DNA of 64,000 bases, taken from NCBI GenBank assembly GCA_032717465.1, contig CM064683.1:35043042-35107041 (forward strand), in the 5' to 3' direction. A program made the translations under genes and the position numbers. Source of the DNA: Coenobita brevimanus (lineage: Eukaryota > Arthropoda > Malacostraca > Decapoda > Coenobitidae). Position 1 is the first letter of the stretch. Each line of letters begins with the position of its first letter. Positions 33,770-45,010 of this stretch are shown here, one piece after another. The notes under the pieces were generated by a model, which was given only the letters and a program-made list of their open reading frames with translations, did no database searches and was not told the DNA's origin.

Positions 33770-34797
33770 GGATGGAATATCTCAAATTCGTTGTATGCTG
33801 ATGATGCAGTACTACTGTACTTGTAAATGCCGAACAAGAACTTGGTAGACTAGTGCCGAGTTTTGCTGATGTCTGCGAGCGTCGTGCCTTGAGAGTAAAT
33901 GTAGAAAAGAATAAAGTGATGGTTTTTGAGAGAGAAGTGACTCCCAGTGTGACGTTACAATGAATGGAGAGAGACTAAAATTGGCGAGAGTTCAAATACC
34001 TGGGTACAGTGATAGAAAAGAGAGGAAAATGTGCAAAAGAAGTGGAAAGTAGAGTTACACAAGGAAGGAAGGAAGGTAGCTGGTGCAATGAAGGCCTTGA
34101 TAAGAAACAGAGGCTTCAGTGTTGCAGCTGCACGAGGCTTACATGAAGGAGTGTTAGTGCCACCTCTAACATATGGATGTGAGACTATGGTGTGACTTGA
34201 AAATGAAAAGTCAAGAGTGAGAGCAGTGAAGATGGGACTGCTGAGGAATGAATGTGGAGTACAGAAAGTGGATAGGATACGAAATACTGTGATTCGTGAA
34301 AGATGTGCAGTGAGGAGGTCAGTGGACACCAGAATCGAAGAGAGTGTACTGAGATGGTATGGTCATGTGGAGAGAGTGGATAACGATAGAGTGGTGAAAG
34401 AGGTATATCTGAGCGAATCTGAAGGAGGGAGGAGGCGCGGTAGGCCAAGGAGAAGGTAGAGGGGTATGGTGGATAAGTGTGTGAGGAAGAGAGGTTTGGA
34501 AGCCGGTGAGGCTAGGGGACTGACAAGAGATCGAACTGGCTGGACGAATATTGTGAGGAGAAACGCATGATCAGGGATCTGGCATCCCTTTTCAGTGTGA
34601 TAGAGTCCGGATTGACTCTATCGGATACGTTTGTTTTTGGCGTATCAGATAGTGCCAGGAATCGTGGGGCTTGAATCGTGAGTGAATGGAAGCGTGGCCC
34701 ATTGGATTGGGCAAGTTTGGGCTGTCTGGAAGTTGCTACTTCTCACCCTGCCCTAGGGTGGGAAAGGAGGTCCGGATGATGATGATAATAATAATTT
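33770..34797 (+). mobile_element. RTE-like LINE fragment with (GAT)n tail
   Basis: Starts just before the RT active-site motif and runs to a 3' UTR ending in GATGATGATGATAATAATAA (34775-34795). The tail differs from the (TAGA)n elements, so it is a different RTE-like subfamily. Confidence 0.82.
33780..34569 (+). pseudogene. RT C-terminal region of an RTE-like LINE (degenerate)
   Basis: TTGTATGCTGATGATGCAGT encodes LYADDAV (RT motif C), followed by CERRALRVNVEKNKVMVFER. After frameshifts come LVPPLTYGCETM and, in the frame at 34217-34459, MRAVKMGLLRNECGVQKVDR, RWYGHVERVDNDRVVKEVYL and GRRRGRPRRR, the usual thumb and tail. Stops and frameshifts are frequent. Confidence 0.82.
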
Positions 34798-35094
34798 AGA
34801 TCCTAAGAATTGCAGTTACCTATCAACCAGTCATTTCATCATGCATCACAGTTTCTTACGTATTACATAAACTGATATGTTTTCTGACCTGTTTTATCAG
34901 TGTCGAATGGCTTGTTCTTAAGAGGATAGTATATATACAAAGGATCCCATATCTTTGCATTGGAATTTTAAAAACTTATTCTATGGCATATGTCACCGCA
35001 TTTCAAACTGCCTGAGGTAATAACAACACTGTATATCTTCCGTACTATTAAGAAGGCCGGCGAGGCTGACCCATATGTAACTTTTGACTCTCAC

Positions 35095-36345
35095 AGTGTA
35101 GGGGTGCTTGGAGGGCGTAGCTAGCGGGGCAAGGGAACAGTGGGGGACGGAGAAGAGAAGGAAAGATAGGAAGAAGGACGAAGGAGGAAGGTGAAGATTG
35201 GGATAAGACCGAAAGAAAAAGGAGAGGAAGTTAGAGGGAAAGGCTGAGAAAGGGAAAAGGGAAGTTTGGGAAGTTAGGGAGAAAGAATGGAAAGACAGAG
35301 GAAGAAGGTAAGAAAAGGGTGAGTTAGAGATGTAATCAGAAAAAAGATCTTGGTAGAGGAAGAAAGAGCTAATGATGAGGATAACAGACAATCCTACGTA
35401 TAAAAAGAGTGACATGATAGAAAAGAACAGAGAGGAAGAGAAAAGATGAAAGAGAATTGGAATCAGAATTGTAGAAAGTATTGCTATGTAAGATAATATA
35501 AAAGAAAGTGAAACAACAGGTAGAACAAAAGGAAAGAACAGAACTATAGAAAATAAAAAAAATGAGTGATGTGATCAGGAAGGGTGCATAAGGATGAATG
35601 TGAACAGGGTAGAAATAAATGCAGAGAAAGAAAAAAATATATAAATAACGAGGCGGAAGAAAGAGAAAGAGGAGGAGGGAGGCTCTGCTGCAGGGGGTGA
35701 AAGGCGGTAGGGAGGGAGAAGAACGAGGTGCAAGGGAAGAAGTTTGAAATGAGGTGCAGGAGGAAAATGAGAAGTGAAGGGTGAAGGTAGGAACGGGAAG
35801 GGAAGGAGGAGGAGGAGAAGGAGAAGGAGGGAAATAAAGGCCAAAAGGAAATGGAAGAGGAAGGGAAGACGAGAGGAGAAGAGAAATTTAAAAAAGGAGT
35901 TGAGGGGAAAGGAAAGAGGGTAGACAAGGGAAATACAATGAGAGAAAATGGAGAGAATGCAGGGGAAATTAAAGAAGTCTTGAGGGACAGGAAAAAAAAA
36001 GGAAAGGGGAAGAAATAGGAAAGAGGAAAGAGAGAGAAGAGGAAGAGGCTGAAAGGAGGGGTGGAGAGAGGTCTACAGGGAAATAATTATAGGAGAGAGA
36101 GAAATAGAATGAGGAGAGGGAAAGTAATGTCAAGGAGGGGAAGGGGATGGAAAGACTGTGGAAATCATCAGGTGGAAGGGAGGGAAAGATGAAGGCGACA
36201 GGGGACGGATAAACTAAGAGGGATGTGGAAGAGAAAAGGGCGAGTGAAAGAGGAAGGAAATGAAGAAGAGGGGATAAGAGACAGAGGGAAGGAAAGAGAG
36301 AGGAGAGGAGGGAAGGGAGGAAAGATCAGAAAAGAAGATCAAAAG
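35095..36345. repeat. 1.25-kb polypurine (A/G) tract
   Basis: Almost every base is A or G on the plus strand, in irregular GGAAGG/GAGAGG words without a fixed unit. The Ser/Leu/Phe/Pro frames on the minus strand are artefacts. Confidence 0.85.
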
Positions 36346-36349
36346 GGGA

Positions 36350-36900
36350 TATTATGCCATCAGCAACACACCAACATAAAATCACCAACACATTCCCTTC
36401 TTCGCTTCCGTTTCGTCCATCGTTGAACCTTGCTCCTGATGGGTCGACTCAAAACGCACATGGTTTGCCTTTAAATTCTTCTTTTTCAACACTTTTATTT
36501 ATTTGTTTATTTATTAGATTTTTTTCACCCATCACGTGCTTGACTCTCGATCTGTGTAGTTTTCATTTGCCACGGAATTAAATTTCACTCACACTTTTTT
36601 CGGATATATATATATAGGATTTCCCCCCACCTGCACTGTACATTTATTATTTTTCCAGTTGCACCTTTTTTCGGTACATATTTTTTTCAAATTTCCACAG
36701 CCAGTTCGCCTGTTTCGCAGGTTTCAATCAGCGAATTGGTTTAGAAGTACTACTATATTGGTGAAGTCCATTGGTAGAAATAGATAAAAGGGTCGTTATT
36801 AATGGCATGGAAATATATTTTGGTATTCGGTAAATACGAGTATGTATGTGTGTATGGGTATTGATACAGAGAACAGTTTGTGTGTAGTTTGTGCGTTGAA
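36350..36900. other. Unassigned sequence
   Basis: No feature recognised. Confidence 0.5.
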
Positions 36901-36904
36901 TGAC

Positions 36905-37165
36905 TGGGTGTGGGGGGAGGGGAGATGGGAGGGGATGTCAAGGTGGGATGTGGGAAAGGAGATGTGAGGAAGAGGGGAGGTGAGAGGTAATGGGGAACGG
37001 GAGGGTGAACTTAAACGGGGAGGGAAGGATAATGGGTAAGGGATGGGGTGAAGAAGAGTGTAGGGGAATGTGAGGATAGAAAGGGAGTAAAGAAGAGTGA
37101 GAAAGGGCATAAATGTGGAAGGATATAACAAGACGGAGAATAGACTGGGGAAATGGGAGGGGAGA
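36905..37165. repeat. G-rich low-complexity tract
   Basis: GGGGAGGGGAGATGGGAGGG-like words on the plus strand. Open frames on the complement are Pro/Ser-rich artefacts. Confidence 0.7.
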
Positions 37166-37188
37166 GGATACATACAGTGGTAGAATTT

Positions 37189-37403
37189 TCATTCATTCAT
37201 TCATTGCCAGACGCCATGTATCCCAGACGGGGTGGCCAATGGCTTAGAGTTAATTGTTTTACAGGGAGGGGCACTAATCCTCCACCAACCCCACTTGACA
37301 TGTAGGGATGCCAACAGCATCTGGTGTTCCCAGGCGGTCACCCATCCAAGTACTAACCAGACCCAACGTTGCTTAACTTCGCTGATCGGACGGGAAGCGG
37401 TGT
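37189..37403 (-). mobile_element. 5S rRNA-derived SINE (SINE3 type) with an RTE-like tail
   Basis: On the minus strand the head (37403 to 37310) is 5S rRNA-like. The body follows, CATCCCTACATGTCAAGTGG, GGTTGGTGGAGGATTAGTGC and ACAATTAACTC. The 3' end is GGCCACCCCGTCTGGG then GGCGTCTGGCAATGAATGAA with a (TGAA)n tail (37189-37205 on the plus strand). The last ~40 bp match the 3' end of the RTE-like LINE (7913-7960; 15304-15340) and the middle matches that LINE's 5' leader (about 10965-11040). Headless copies are at 5341, 51173 and, more distantly, 57345. Confidence 0.93.
37310..37403 (-). rRNA. Partial 5S rRNA-like sequence forming the SINE head
   Basis: GTCCGATCAGCGAAGTTAAG, GGTTAGTACTTGGATGGGTG and ACCGCCTGGGAACACC are 5S rRNA landmarks, including the internal promoter (box A, intermediate element, box C). 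The first ~25 nt of a normal ~120-nt 5S gene are missing and the 3' end runs on into SINE sequence, so this is not a functional 5S gene. Confidence 0.93.
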
Positions 37404-37494
37404 ACATAATTATCGAAGTTGTACAAAATATGACGGTATAAGATTTTTTGTTCGACTTAAAACACTTTTTAGGCTGAAACTGCTTTGTCGTCGT

Positions 37495-37533
37495 CATTAT
37501 CATCATCATCATCATCATCATCATTATCCTACC
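37495..37533. repeat. (ATC)n microsatellite
   Basis: About a dozen CAT/ATC triplets. Confidence 0.93.
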
Positions 37534-37760
37534 TCATTTTCTTACCCCAAAAAGGATGAGGTAGGACGCAGACCACAAGGGAAAGAAGAGAACTAATCAA
37601 CAGCATGTCCAGTGAAAATGGGCAACACACTCATCCCCTCAGCATTCAAGCCCCTGGAATCCTGACAGCTCCACCTCAAAGGGATAACCATCAAGAAATT
37701 CATCTGAGCGATTTACTTAGCGGTGAAATCGTGCTACGGTGCCTATATAAATGTGGCACG

Positions 37761-37767
<7 letters not shown>

Positions 37768-37804
<37 letters not shown>

Positions 37805-37814
37805 CTTTTCAGTG

Positions 37815-37872
<58 letters not shown>
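37768..37872. repeat. (CT)n ... (GA)n inverted microsatellite pair
   Basis: CT 37768-37802, a 15-bp spacer, GA 37818-37872. The arms are complementary and form a hairpin- or triplex-prone unit. Confidence 0.96.
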
Positions 37873-37876
<4 letters not shown>

Positions 37877-37987
37877 GATATTCTCATATACTGGGCGTGT
37901 AACTTCCCCCCTCCCCTTCACACCTCTCCCATATCCACAGTATGTATGCATTCATGTGCAGGCGTATACATGTGCTTGGTAAAATGT

Positions 37988-37992
<5 letters not shown>

Positions 37993-38042
<50 letters not shown>

Positions 38043-38092
38043 ATGTGTGTATATTTTAATAAACATAATTACCCAGTAAATGGTGGGTGTGT

Positions 38093-38131
<39 letters not shown>
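37993..38131. repeat. (GT)n and (GA)n
   Basis: GT 37993-38048 and GA 38096-38131. The GA tract marks the left edge of copy C. Confidence 0.96.
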
Positions 38132-39324
38132 GCGTGCAACTGCTCAGAAACATTGTTTTTGTTTCCGCCGTATCTAGGTAAAAGGCCCTTCGAGAAGCGG
38201 TATGTCTGTGTTTATACTTTTTTTTTAATTGGTGTTGTTTTTACTCCTCTATTCTTACCCCTTTTAATTTTCTGAACAGTTTTTGTTTGTTTTTACAGGT
38301 TTAGCATATGTAGGGCAGATAAGATTCGTTCTGTCCATGTAAAGTTAGACTATGAGAAATAATGTTAGGTCAAGTTAGGATAGGATGGGTTGATTGGCAT
38401 CTTTGAAGGGTAGGTTAGGATAAGCTCAGTTAGGTTAGATATACAATAAAATAAGGCTACTCTGGGATATAGTGTATCACTTAAAGGCATCTACATGTGG
38501 ACGGCCTCAGTGCATGCGATTCATGACTCACTCAGGAATTTCAGTACATGCAATTTTCCTTAGAGAAAGTCTAATACTTTTCCTGCTTACATTTCTACAT
38601 CCTTCACAAATGTTTTGATCATATAGCTATCTTCTTCTTTTTTTTTCTTCTTTAAGAAACCTTACAAAGAAGAGAAAGGGGGGAAGAGAACGAAAGAAGA
38701 ACAGGAAGAAAGAGAAGGAAGGAAGAAGAAATAAAAAGAAAGAGAACGTTTAATAACGGTATAAAAAAAAAAAAATCCCAACACAAACGGTTTTAGAAAG
38801 AATGGAAAAAAAATATGAAATGATGTGTACCAAACCGAAACAGGGCGTATCAAACTTGAATCCACCAATAACAAGATGTGCGTGGTCGGTGTGTCGCTGT
38901 GACGTATAGTCGGGCAGTGAAAGCGGAATTCTGATTGGCTTGCGGAGATATAGGGAGATTGTGATTGTCTAGATGGGATAAAGGAAGCGAGTAAATGCCT
39001 GGGACGCGCGACAGGAGGCCTTGCTCCTGATGATGAAATATTACGTAGATTTTCTTTACTATTTCAATCGACGTAGATATATAACTATAGAGACACAAAC
39101 ATATAAATAGACATGACATATAAACAGATAGATAGAGGTATGTCGCAGCGAAAGATAAGCCACGGCCCCTCTCCCCGCTCGACCAATCAGAACGCTCGTT
39201 TCATTCAGGCCAGGTTATGATGTCTTCGATTAAGCTAAACCCATATGATGAAAAATACTGCGAAAATTTTCTTTACTGTTTGCAACGTAATATGAGCATG
39301 GGCGCGCTCAGTTAGATTATGCTT

Positions 39325-39590
39325 GGTTGTGGGAACTGGTGGTCGAGTGGTTAGAGAAGTAATCTGCTATTCAAAATGGCGCAAGCTTGTCGCAAGTTGG
39401 AGCCTAGGCTTGGATAAGGATGAGTTTGCTGAATTGAAAGTCGATAAAACCAACTTAATTATTCTTCCTGAAGACTCACCACCATGCCATAAAGACACAT
39501 CGGAGAAAGATACCAAATCAGTCCTGGAGACAATCATAGCATACATTCAGTTTGGGCGGTGGATATTGAAGCAGAAGTTGTGATACGTGA
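39325..39590 (+). mobile_element. Leu/Ser-tRNA-like SINE in copy C
   Basis: GGTGGTCGAGTGGTTAGAG resembles the box A of class II tRNAs. Box B is degraded (AGTTGGAGCCT). It is duplicated with its segment at 43228-43470. An 86-residue frame here is not preserved in copy D. Confidence 0.6.
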
Positions 39591-40099
39591 CAGTGTGTGG
39601 CACGTAGGAGGCCTGCCAAGCTTCAGAGAAAGGATTGTTATGCCTATGGCCAGAGTCTGACATACACAAAAAGGCTGGATTTGTATAAGTTTAATTTCGT
39701 TATGGATAGGCAAAGTTACATTATAGGCTCGGTTATGACTGATTAGCTAATCTTCCTTGGAGAGAATGGAATTCATAGTAAGATAGGTTAGGTTATTTTT
39801 GTATTGGTTTGGTTAGATCAAACTTGGATAGGATATGAAAGGTTGTATTAAACAGAAGTAGGCAAAGCTAATTAGGTGAACTTAGGCTGGGGTTGTTTAG
39901 GTTAGTAAAACTGCGTTAAATAAGGTCAAGTTTGGAAGAAAATTTTAAATTTTATTGCACTGGGTTCAACTGAACAAACTTACCTTGGATTAAGTTAGAA
40001 TAGAACAGTTCATATTAGGTTATGCAAGGTAATGTCAGGTTAGGTTAAGTTAGGCGGTAAGGTAAAAGTAGCCTACTGATTTCCGACTGGGGCCTATGC

Positions 40100-40455
40100 T
40101 TTATAATGGAGCCATAAAAGAATTCCAACCTAAAGGTAAGGTGAAGGTGGAGGCAAACGCCATAAGGCGCTTAGCCGCGGCATTCATCTCCGTAGCTCAA
40201 TCCTTTAACCCTGTGGCGGGTTTTCACCCAGTATACGAGACAAAGCCACTGAATCATCCAGGTTACCACAGTCACCTTCGCTAGGTGTTTCCCTAGGAAC
40301 TCATTTGACCTAGCAACCCATAAAGTATGGATGGACACCTGAGACAAGTGGTGCCAGCTGCCCGCACCAGGATTCGAACCCTGGCACTAATGGGTCGACA
40401 CCACCACAGTCAGTTGCGCGGACCACTCAGTCACCACGGCCATTCCAAGGGATCC
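40100..40455 (-). mobile_element. tRNA-derived SINE with perfect box B, in copy C
   Basis: On the minus strand from 40455: GGCCGTGGTGACTGAGTGG (box A), then GGGTTCGAATCCTGG (perfect box B consensus), then a body with GTTTCCCTAGGTGTTT-complement and CCTTATGGCGTTTGCCTCC. A copy in copy D is at 46761-47075. Confidence 0.8.
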
Positions 40456-40654
40456 ATGAAAAATAAGTTTAATAATTTACACCATACACGCGCGCGTGAA
40501 GAACCATAGTGTATGGCACTGCTGCGTGCATATGTGCGTGCGGGGAGGTTGCGAAAGAGTGAGAGTCCTTCTCAGAGCAGAAGCTAGAATGAATTAATGT
40601 ACCGTATCTGAATGAAGAACATGAGTATTTAAACAGAGTGGAGAGCAAACGAAA

Positions 40655-40657
<3 letters not shown>

Positions 40658-40704
<47 letters not shown>

Positions 40705-40713
40705 CGTGTGTGA

Positions 40714-40772
<59 letters not shown>

Positions 40773-40775
40773 GAA
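40658..40775. repeat. (GT)n then (GA)n
   Basis: GT 40658-40754 with some C interruptions, then GA. Confidence 0.96.
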
Positions 40776-40839
40776 GGGGGGGGGTGACTGAAGAAAAATT
40801 AGTTAACCAACAAGTTTCATGATAGGGTTAGATAAAGTG

Positions 40840-41160
40840 AGAGATGTTGGGGGTAATGTGGGGTTGGGATGGGTTTTGTGGGTGTCGGGAGGAGTGAGGT
40901 GGTTGGGAGAAGCGAGGAAGGCTGGGAGGGGTTAGGGGGCTGGGATAGGTGATGGAAGGGGTTCGGAGAGGATGATGACAGCTTTTGAAAGGGGTGATGA
41001 GGGGAGTTGGGAGGGGTGATGATGGAGATTGGAAGAGGTGAGGGAGTTGAGAGGGGAAATGAGGGGTGTTGGGAGAGGTGAGGGGGTTGGGAGAGGTGAG
41101 GGGGTTGGGAGGGGTGATGAGGAGGGTTGGGAGAGGTCACGGGGTTAGAGCAGTGAGAGG
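40840..41160. repeat. G-rich minisatellite, unit like GTTGGGAGGGGTGATGAGG
   Basis: About 15-20 degenerate units of ~18-20 bp. The same unit type returns at 41440-42065. Strong G/C strand asymmetry and GGG runs. Confidence 0.85.
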
Positions 41161-41439
41161 GATTTAGATTTCTTTTAGATGTAGATACATTTGTCGAGAT
41201 TAAGAACAGTATACATGACTACAATATCTCTAAAGGATGACAGTACTTGGGCAGTCATTTGACTTATCATTTCATGTTATCAGGTAGAGTAGACTGTGAT
41301 TCCTAATAATTGCCAATGGATATTCTTACAAAAAATTATGATTAATAAAAAACATACATCAATTAACTGCAGTACACTGTGGATGGAGATGTACTCTTTG
41401 GTTATCCTAAAGTGAATATGTTGTTACAGTGCATAAGAT
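41161..41439. other. Unassigned spacer between two G-rich minisatellite blocks
   Basis: AT-rich, nothing recognised. Confidence 0.5.
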
Positions 41440-42065
41440 GAATGAATGAGTTCGTGAGGGATGGGAGGGATGAGGAGGTTATGAGGGGAGAAAGGGAACT
41501 GGAAGGGATGAGGAGGGTTGGGAGAGTTTGGGAGGGGTGAAATAGTTCAGAGGCGTGATGAGGGAGGCTGAGAGGACGGAGTTGGGTTTGCAGGGATGAA
41601 GGAGAGAGGGTTAAGAGAGACGAGGAGAACTGCTAGGGAAACAGAAAAGGTTGAGAGGGGTTAGGGAGGGTTGGAAAGGGTAGGAGGAGTTAGGGGGGGT
41701 GAGGGAGGTTGGAAGGGATGTGATTTAGAGTGACTGGAGACATTGGATAGATGAGGAGTCGGGAGAGGTAGGGAGAGGAGAGTGGAAGGATTGGGAGGGG
41801 TAATGAGGTGGCTTGGGAGGGTTACTGGCTGGGTGGGATGAAGAATTGTTGTTACGTTTGATGGGATTGGGAGGGATAGGGGTATTGGGAGGGGTGCGAC
41901 GTGTTGGGAGGGGTGATGCAGGGATTAAGAGGGGAATGGAAACACTATGCGGAAGGAATGTGAGGGGATGATGGAGGGAAGGAGGGGAATGGATTGGATT
42001 GGCTGAGGAGAGAATGAGAGGGAATGAAAGGGGAATAGTTAAACGGAGAGAGAGAGGGGGGTGGG
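41440..42065. repeat. G-rich minisatellite, second block
   Basis: Continuation of the GTTGGGAGGGGTGATG-type unit up to the start of copy D. Confidence 0.85.
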
Positions 42066-43227
42066 GGACGTGCAACTGCTCAAAAAAATATCAGTTTGTT
42101 TCCGCCGTATCTTGGTAAGAGGCCTTTCGAGAATCGGTATGTTTGTGCTTTTACTGTTTTGTATTTAAATCCCTATTCTTGCCCCTTTTAATTTGTGAAT
42201 AGTTTTTGTTTGTTAATTTTTTTTTACAGGTTTGGCGTATGTAGGACAGATAAGCATCGGTCTGGCCGTGTTAAGTTAGGCTATGAGAAATAATGTTCGG
42301 TCAATTGAGGATAGGATGGGTTGATTGGCATCTTTGTAGGGTAGGTTAGGATCATTTCAGTTAGGTTACGTAATACTAGTTAAAATAAGGCTACTCTGGG
42401 ACATAGTGTACCAGGTAATGCATTCACACTCGGACGGCCTCAGTGCGTGCGATTCAAGATTCAAACACTCAGGAATTTCAGTACATGCAATTTTCCTTAG
42501 AGAAAGTTCAACACTCTTTTTCTGTGTACATTTTTTTCCAACATCCTTTACGAATGTTTTGATCATTCAGCTACCTTTTTTTTTTTTTTTTTCTTTAACA
42601 AACCATACAAAGAAAAGGAAGAGAACGAAGAACAGAAAGGGGAGAGAAGGAAGAAAGAAGAAAGGTAACGGAAGAGGAAGTTTAATAACGGTATCAAATA
42701 ATATCCCAACGCAAACGGTTTTAAAAAGAACAAAAAAAAAAAAAAAAATGAAAGGATGTGTACCAAACCAAAACAGTGCGTACCAAACTTGAATCCACCA
42801 AACAAGATGGGCATATGCGGTCGGGGTGTCACTATGACGTGTAGTCGGACAGTGAAAGCGGAATTCCGATTGGCTAGCGGCGATAGATGGAGATTCTGTT
42901 TGGTTGGACGGGATAAAGGAAGCGGGTAAATGCCTGGGACGCATGACAGAGGGCCTTGCTTCTGGTGATGAAATGTTACGCAGATTTTCTTTACTGTTTC
43001 CATCAATAGACAAGACAGATAGATAGACAAACAGATAGAAGCGTCACAGCGAGAGATAAGCCACACCCTCTCGCCCCACTGGACCAATCAGAACGCTCGC
43101 TTCATTCAGGCCAGCTGTGATGTCATTGAGAGCCAAACCCATATGATGAAAAATATTGTGCAAATTTTCTTTACTATTTGCAACGTAGTATGAGCATCCG
43201 CGCGCTCAATTAGATTATGCTTGGTTG

Positions 43228-43470
43228 TGGGAATTTGTGGCCGAGTGGTTAGAGACGTAATCTATTCGAAATGACGCAAGTTGGATCCCACGCTTGGGCA
43301 TGGAAGTGTTTGCTGATTTGAAAGTCGATGAAAGCAACTTAGTTATACTTCCACACGACCCACAGGCATGCCATAAAAACACCTCGGATAATACCAAATC
43401 AGTCCCGCAGGAGACAGTCATAGCATATATTCAGTTTGGACGGTGGATATTGAAGCAGAATTTGTGATAT
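43228..43470 (+). mobile_element. Leu/Ser-tRNA-like SINE in copy D
   Basis: TTTGTGGCCGAGTGGTTAGA and a better box B (AGTTGGATCCC) than its partner at 39325. Confidence 0.6.
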
Positions 43471-44589
43471 GAGAGTGTGTGGCATGTGGGAGGCCTGCCA
43501 AGCTTCAGGGAAAGGATTGTTATGCCTGTGGCCAGAGTCTGACATACATATAAAGGCTGGATTTGGATTACTTTAATTTCGATATGGATAGGCTAAGTTA
43601 CATTATAGGCTCAGTTATGACTGATTAGCTAATATGCCTCGGAGAAAATGGATTTTACAGTAAGATAGGTTAGGTTATTTTTTATTTGGTTTGGTTAGGT
43701 TACATTAAACTAGGATAGGATATGAAAGGCTGTATTAAACAGCAGTAGGCAAGGCCCATTAGGTGAATTATGGTTAGGTTAGCAAAACTGCATTTAATTA
43801 GGTCAAGTTTGGAAGAAAAATTTAAATATCATTTCGGTGGGTTCAGTTAAACAAAGTTACCTTGGAGTAAATTAGGAAGGAATAGTTCATTTTAGGTTAT
43901 ACAACGTAATGTCAGGTTAGGTTAAGTTAGGCGGTAAGGTAAGGGTAGCCCACTGGTTTCCAACTGGAGATCTATGGTCCATAATGGAGCCATAAAAGAA
44001 TTCCAGCATCAAGGTAAAGTGAATGGAATACCTGCTCTGCAGAGTGAGCCGGACACCACCATCCCAGGAGGAGGGTACAGAGAGGTGACCCCCACCCCAC
44101 AAGGAGATGACGGAGAGGCTCTCTCACCTGCCAAGCCTTCCGAGCAGGAGCGACATATCTCCCCTGTGACACAACGCCCCTTTTCCCCGCAGCCAGACCA
44201 CCAGGCAGTACGCAGTTTTGAGTGACTACACTCCGGTGGAGGAAGCACTCACCAGAATTGGGGTGGCACTTACAACCCCCAAATCCCAAGCAAGCCTTCG
44301 AATGCCCTATCAACCGGATCGGCCCTCACAAGAGGAGAGGACTCCACTGGAGCCTCCAGTCTTGCTATGCCCCAGGGGAGCAGCGGCACAGTAGAGTCCG
44401 CCGGACTTACTGTAGGTGGAGTGACCGCCGGTTCTCCACCCTCTGCCACCCACCTTCGGGAGCCGGTACGTCGGGACGTCCGACAGACGACCTTCGCTGG
44501 TTCTCCTCAGGAGGGAGGCAGACCTGGAGGTAGACTCCGCCAGAGCTACCTAAGTGGGACAGACGGCTGGTCATCTCCCAAGCTGCCCC

Positions 44590-45010
44590 TGTCCCGAAGA
44601 CAGGAGGCCAGAGTCCGCCGGACCCGTGGCGTTAGCCAGGAGAGCCCACCTGGCATCCCCTCCCCGTCATGCCTGGGACAGGTGCCCCAGTCATGGCGGC
44701 AGAGGGACAGAGTCCACTGGACCTGTGGCGTAAGCCTGAGGAGCCCGCCGGGCCTCCCCCTCCCATTGTCCCTGGGACAGGTGTCCCAGCCCCAACAGCA
44801 GAGGGACAGAGTCCACTGGACCTGTGGCATATGCCAGGAGTGCCCGCCGGGCCTCTCCCTCCTGTCGTCCTCGGGCTCAGCACTCGAGTGAGTATCCTCC
44901 AGACCTCCTCTCGCCTCTGTCCCAAGTAGGAACCTAGGCAGTGCCCACTGGGTCTCTCTGGCCGAAGGAGTGCCTGCCAGGTCTCCCTCTCGCGCCCAGG
45001 TCGGGAGTTC
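44590..45010. repeat. 99-bp tandem repeats (33 codons) inside the GC-rich insertion
   Basis: CAGAGTCCACTGGACCTGTGG-like blocks start at about 44610, 44709 and 44808, exactly 99 bp apart, with a looser fourth unit to ~45010 and weaker ones near 44392. One frame gives AEGQSPLDLWRKPEEPAGPP and then AEGQSPLDLWHMPGVPAGPL. A period divisible by three is compatible with coding, but stops interrupt the first unit. Confidence 0.8.

Larger units (their letters stand above)
38132..40760. repeat. Copy C of a ~2.6-kb segmental duplication
   Basis: Aligns along its length with 42067-44023 plus 46761-47370 (copy D). Landmarks are CGTGCAACTGCTCA, TTTCCGCCGTATCT, GGAGGCCTGCCAAGCTTCAG, TAATGGAGCCATAAAAGAAT and the GT tract at the right end. 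Several AGGTTAGGTT (TTAGG-like) phrases occur. No conserved frame. It holds the empty site for the insertion found in copy D. Confidence 0.93.

Noticed and set aside
37310..37403. Functional 5S rRNA gene
   Set aside because: The first ~25 nt are missing, there is no T-run terminator and the sequence is fused to a LINE-like tail.
39323..39583. 86-residue frame as a small host gene
   Set aside because: The duplicate at 43228-43470 does not keep the frame, and the region starts with a tRNA-like SINE head.
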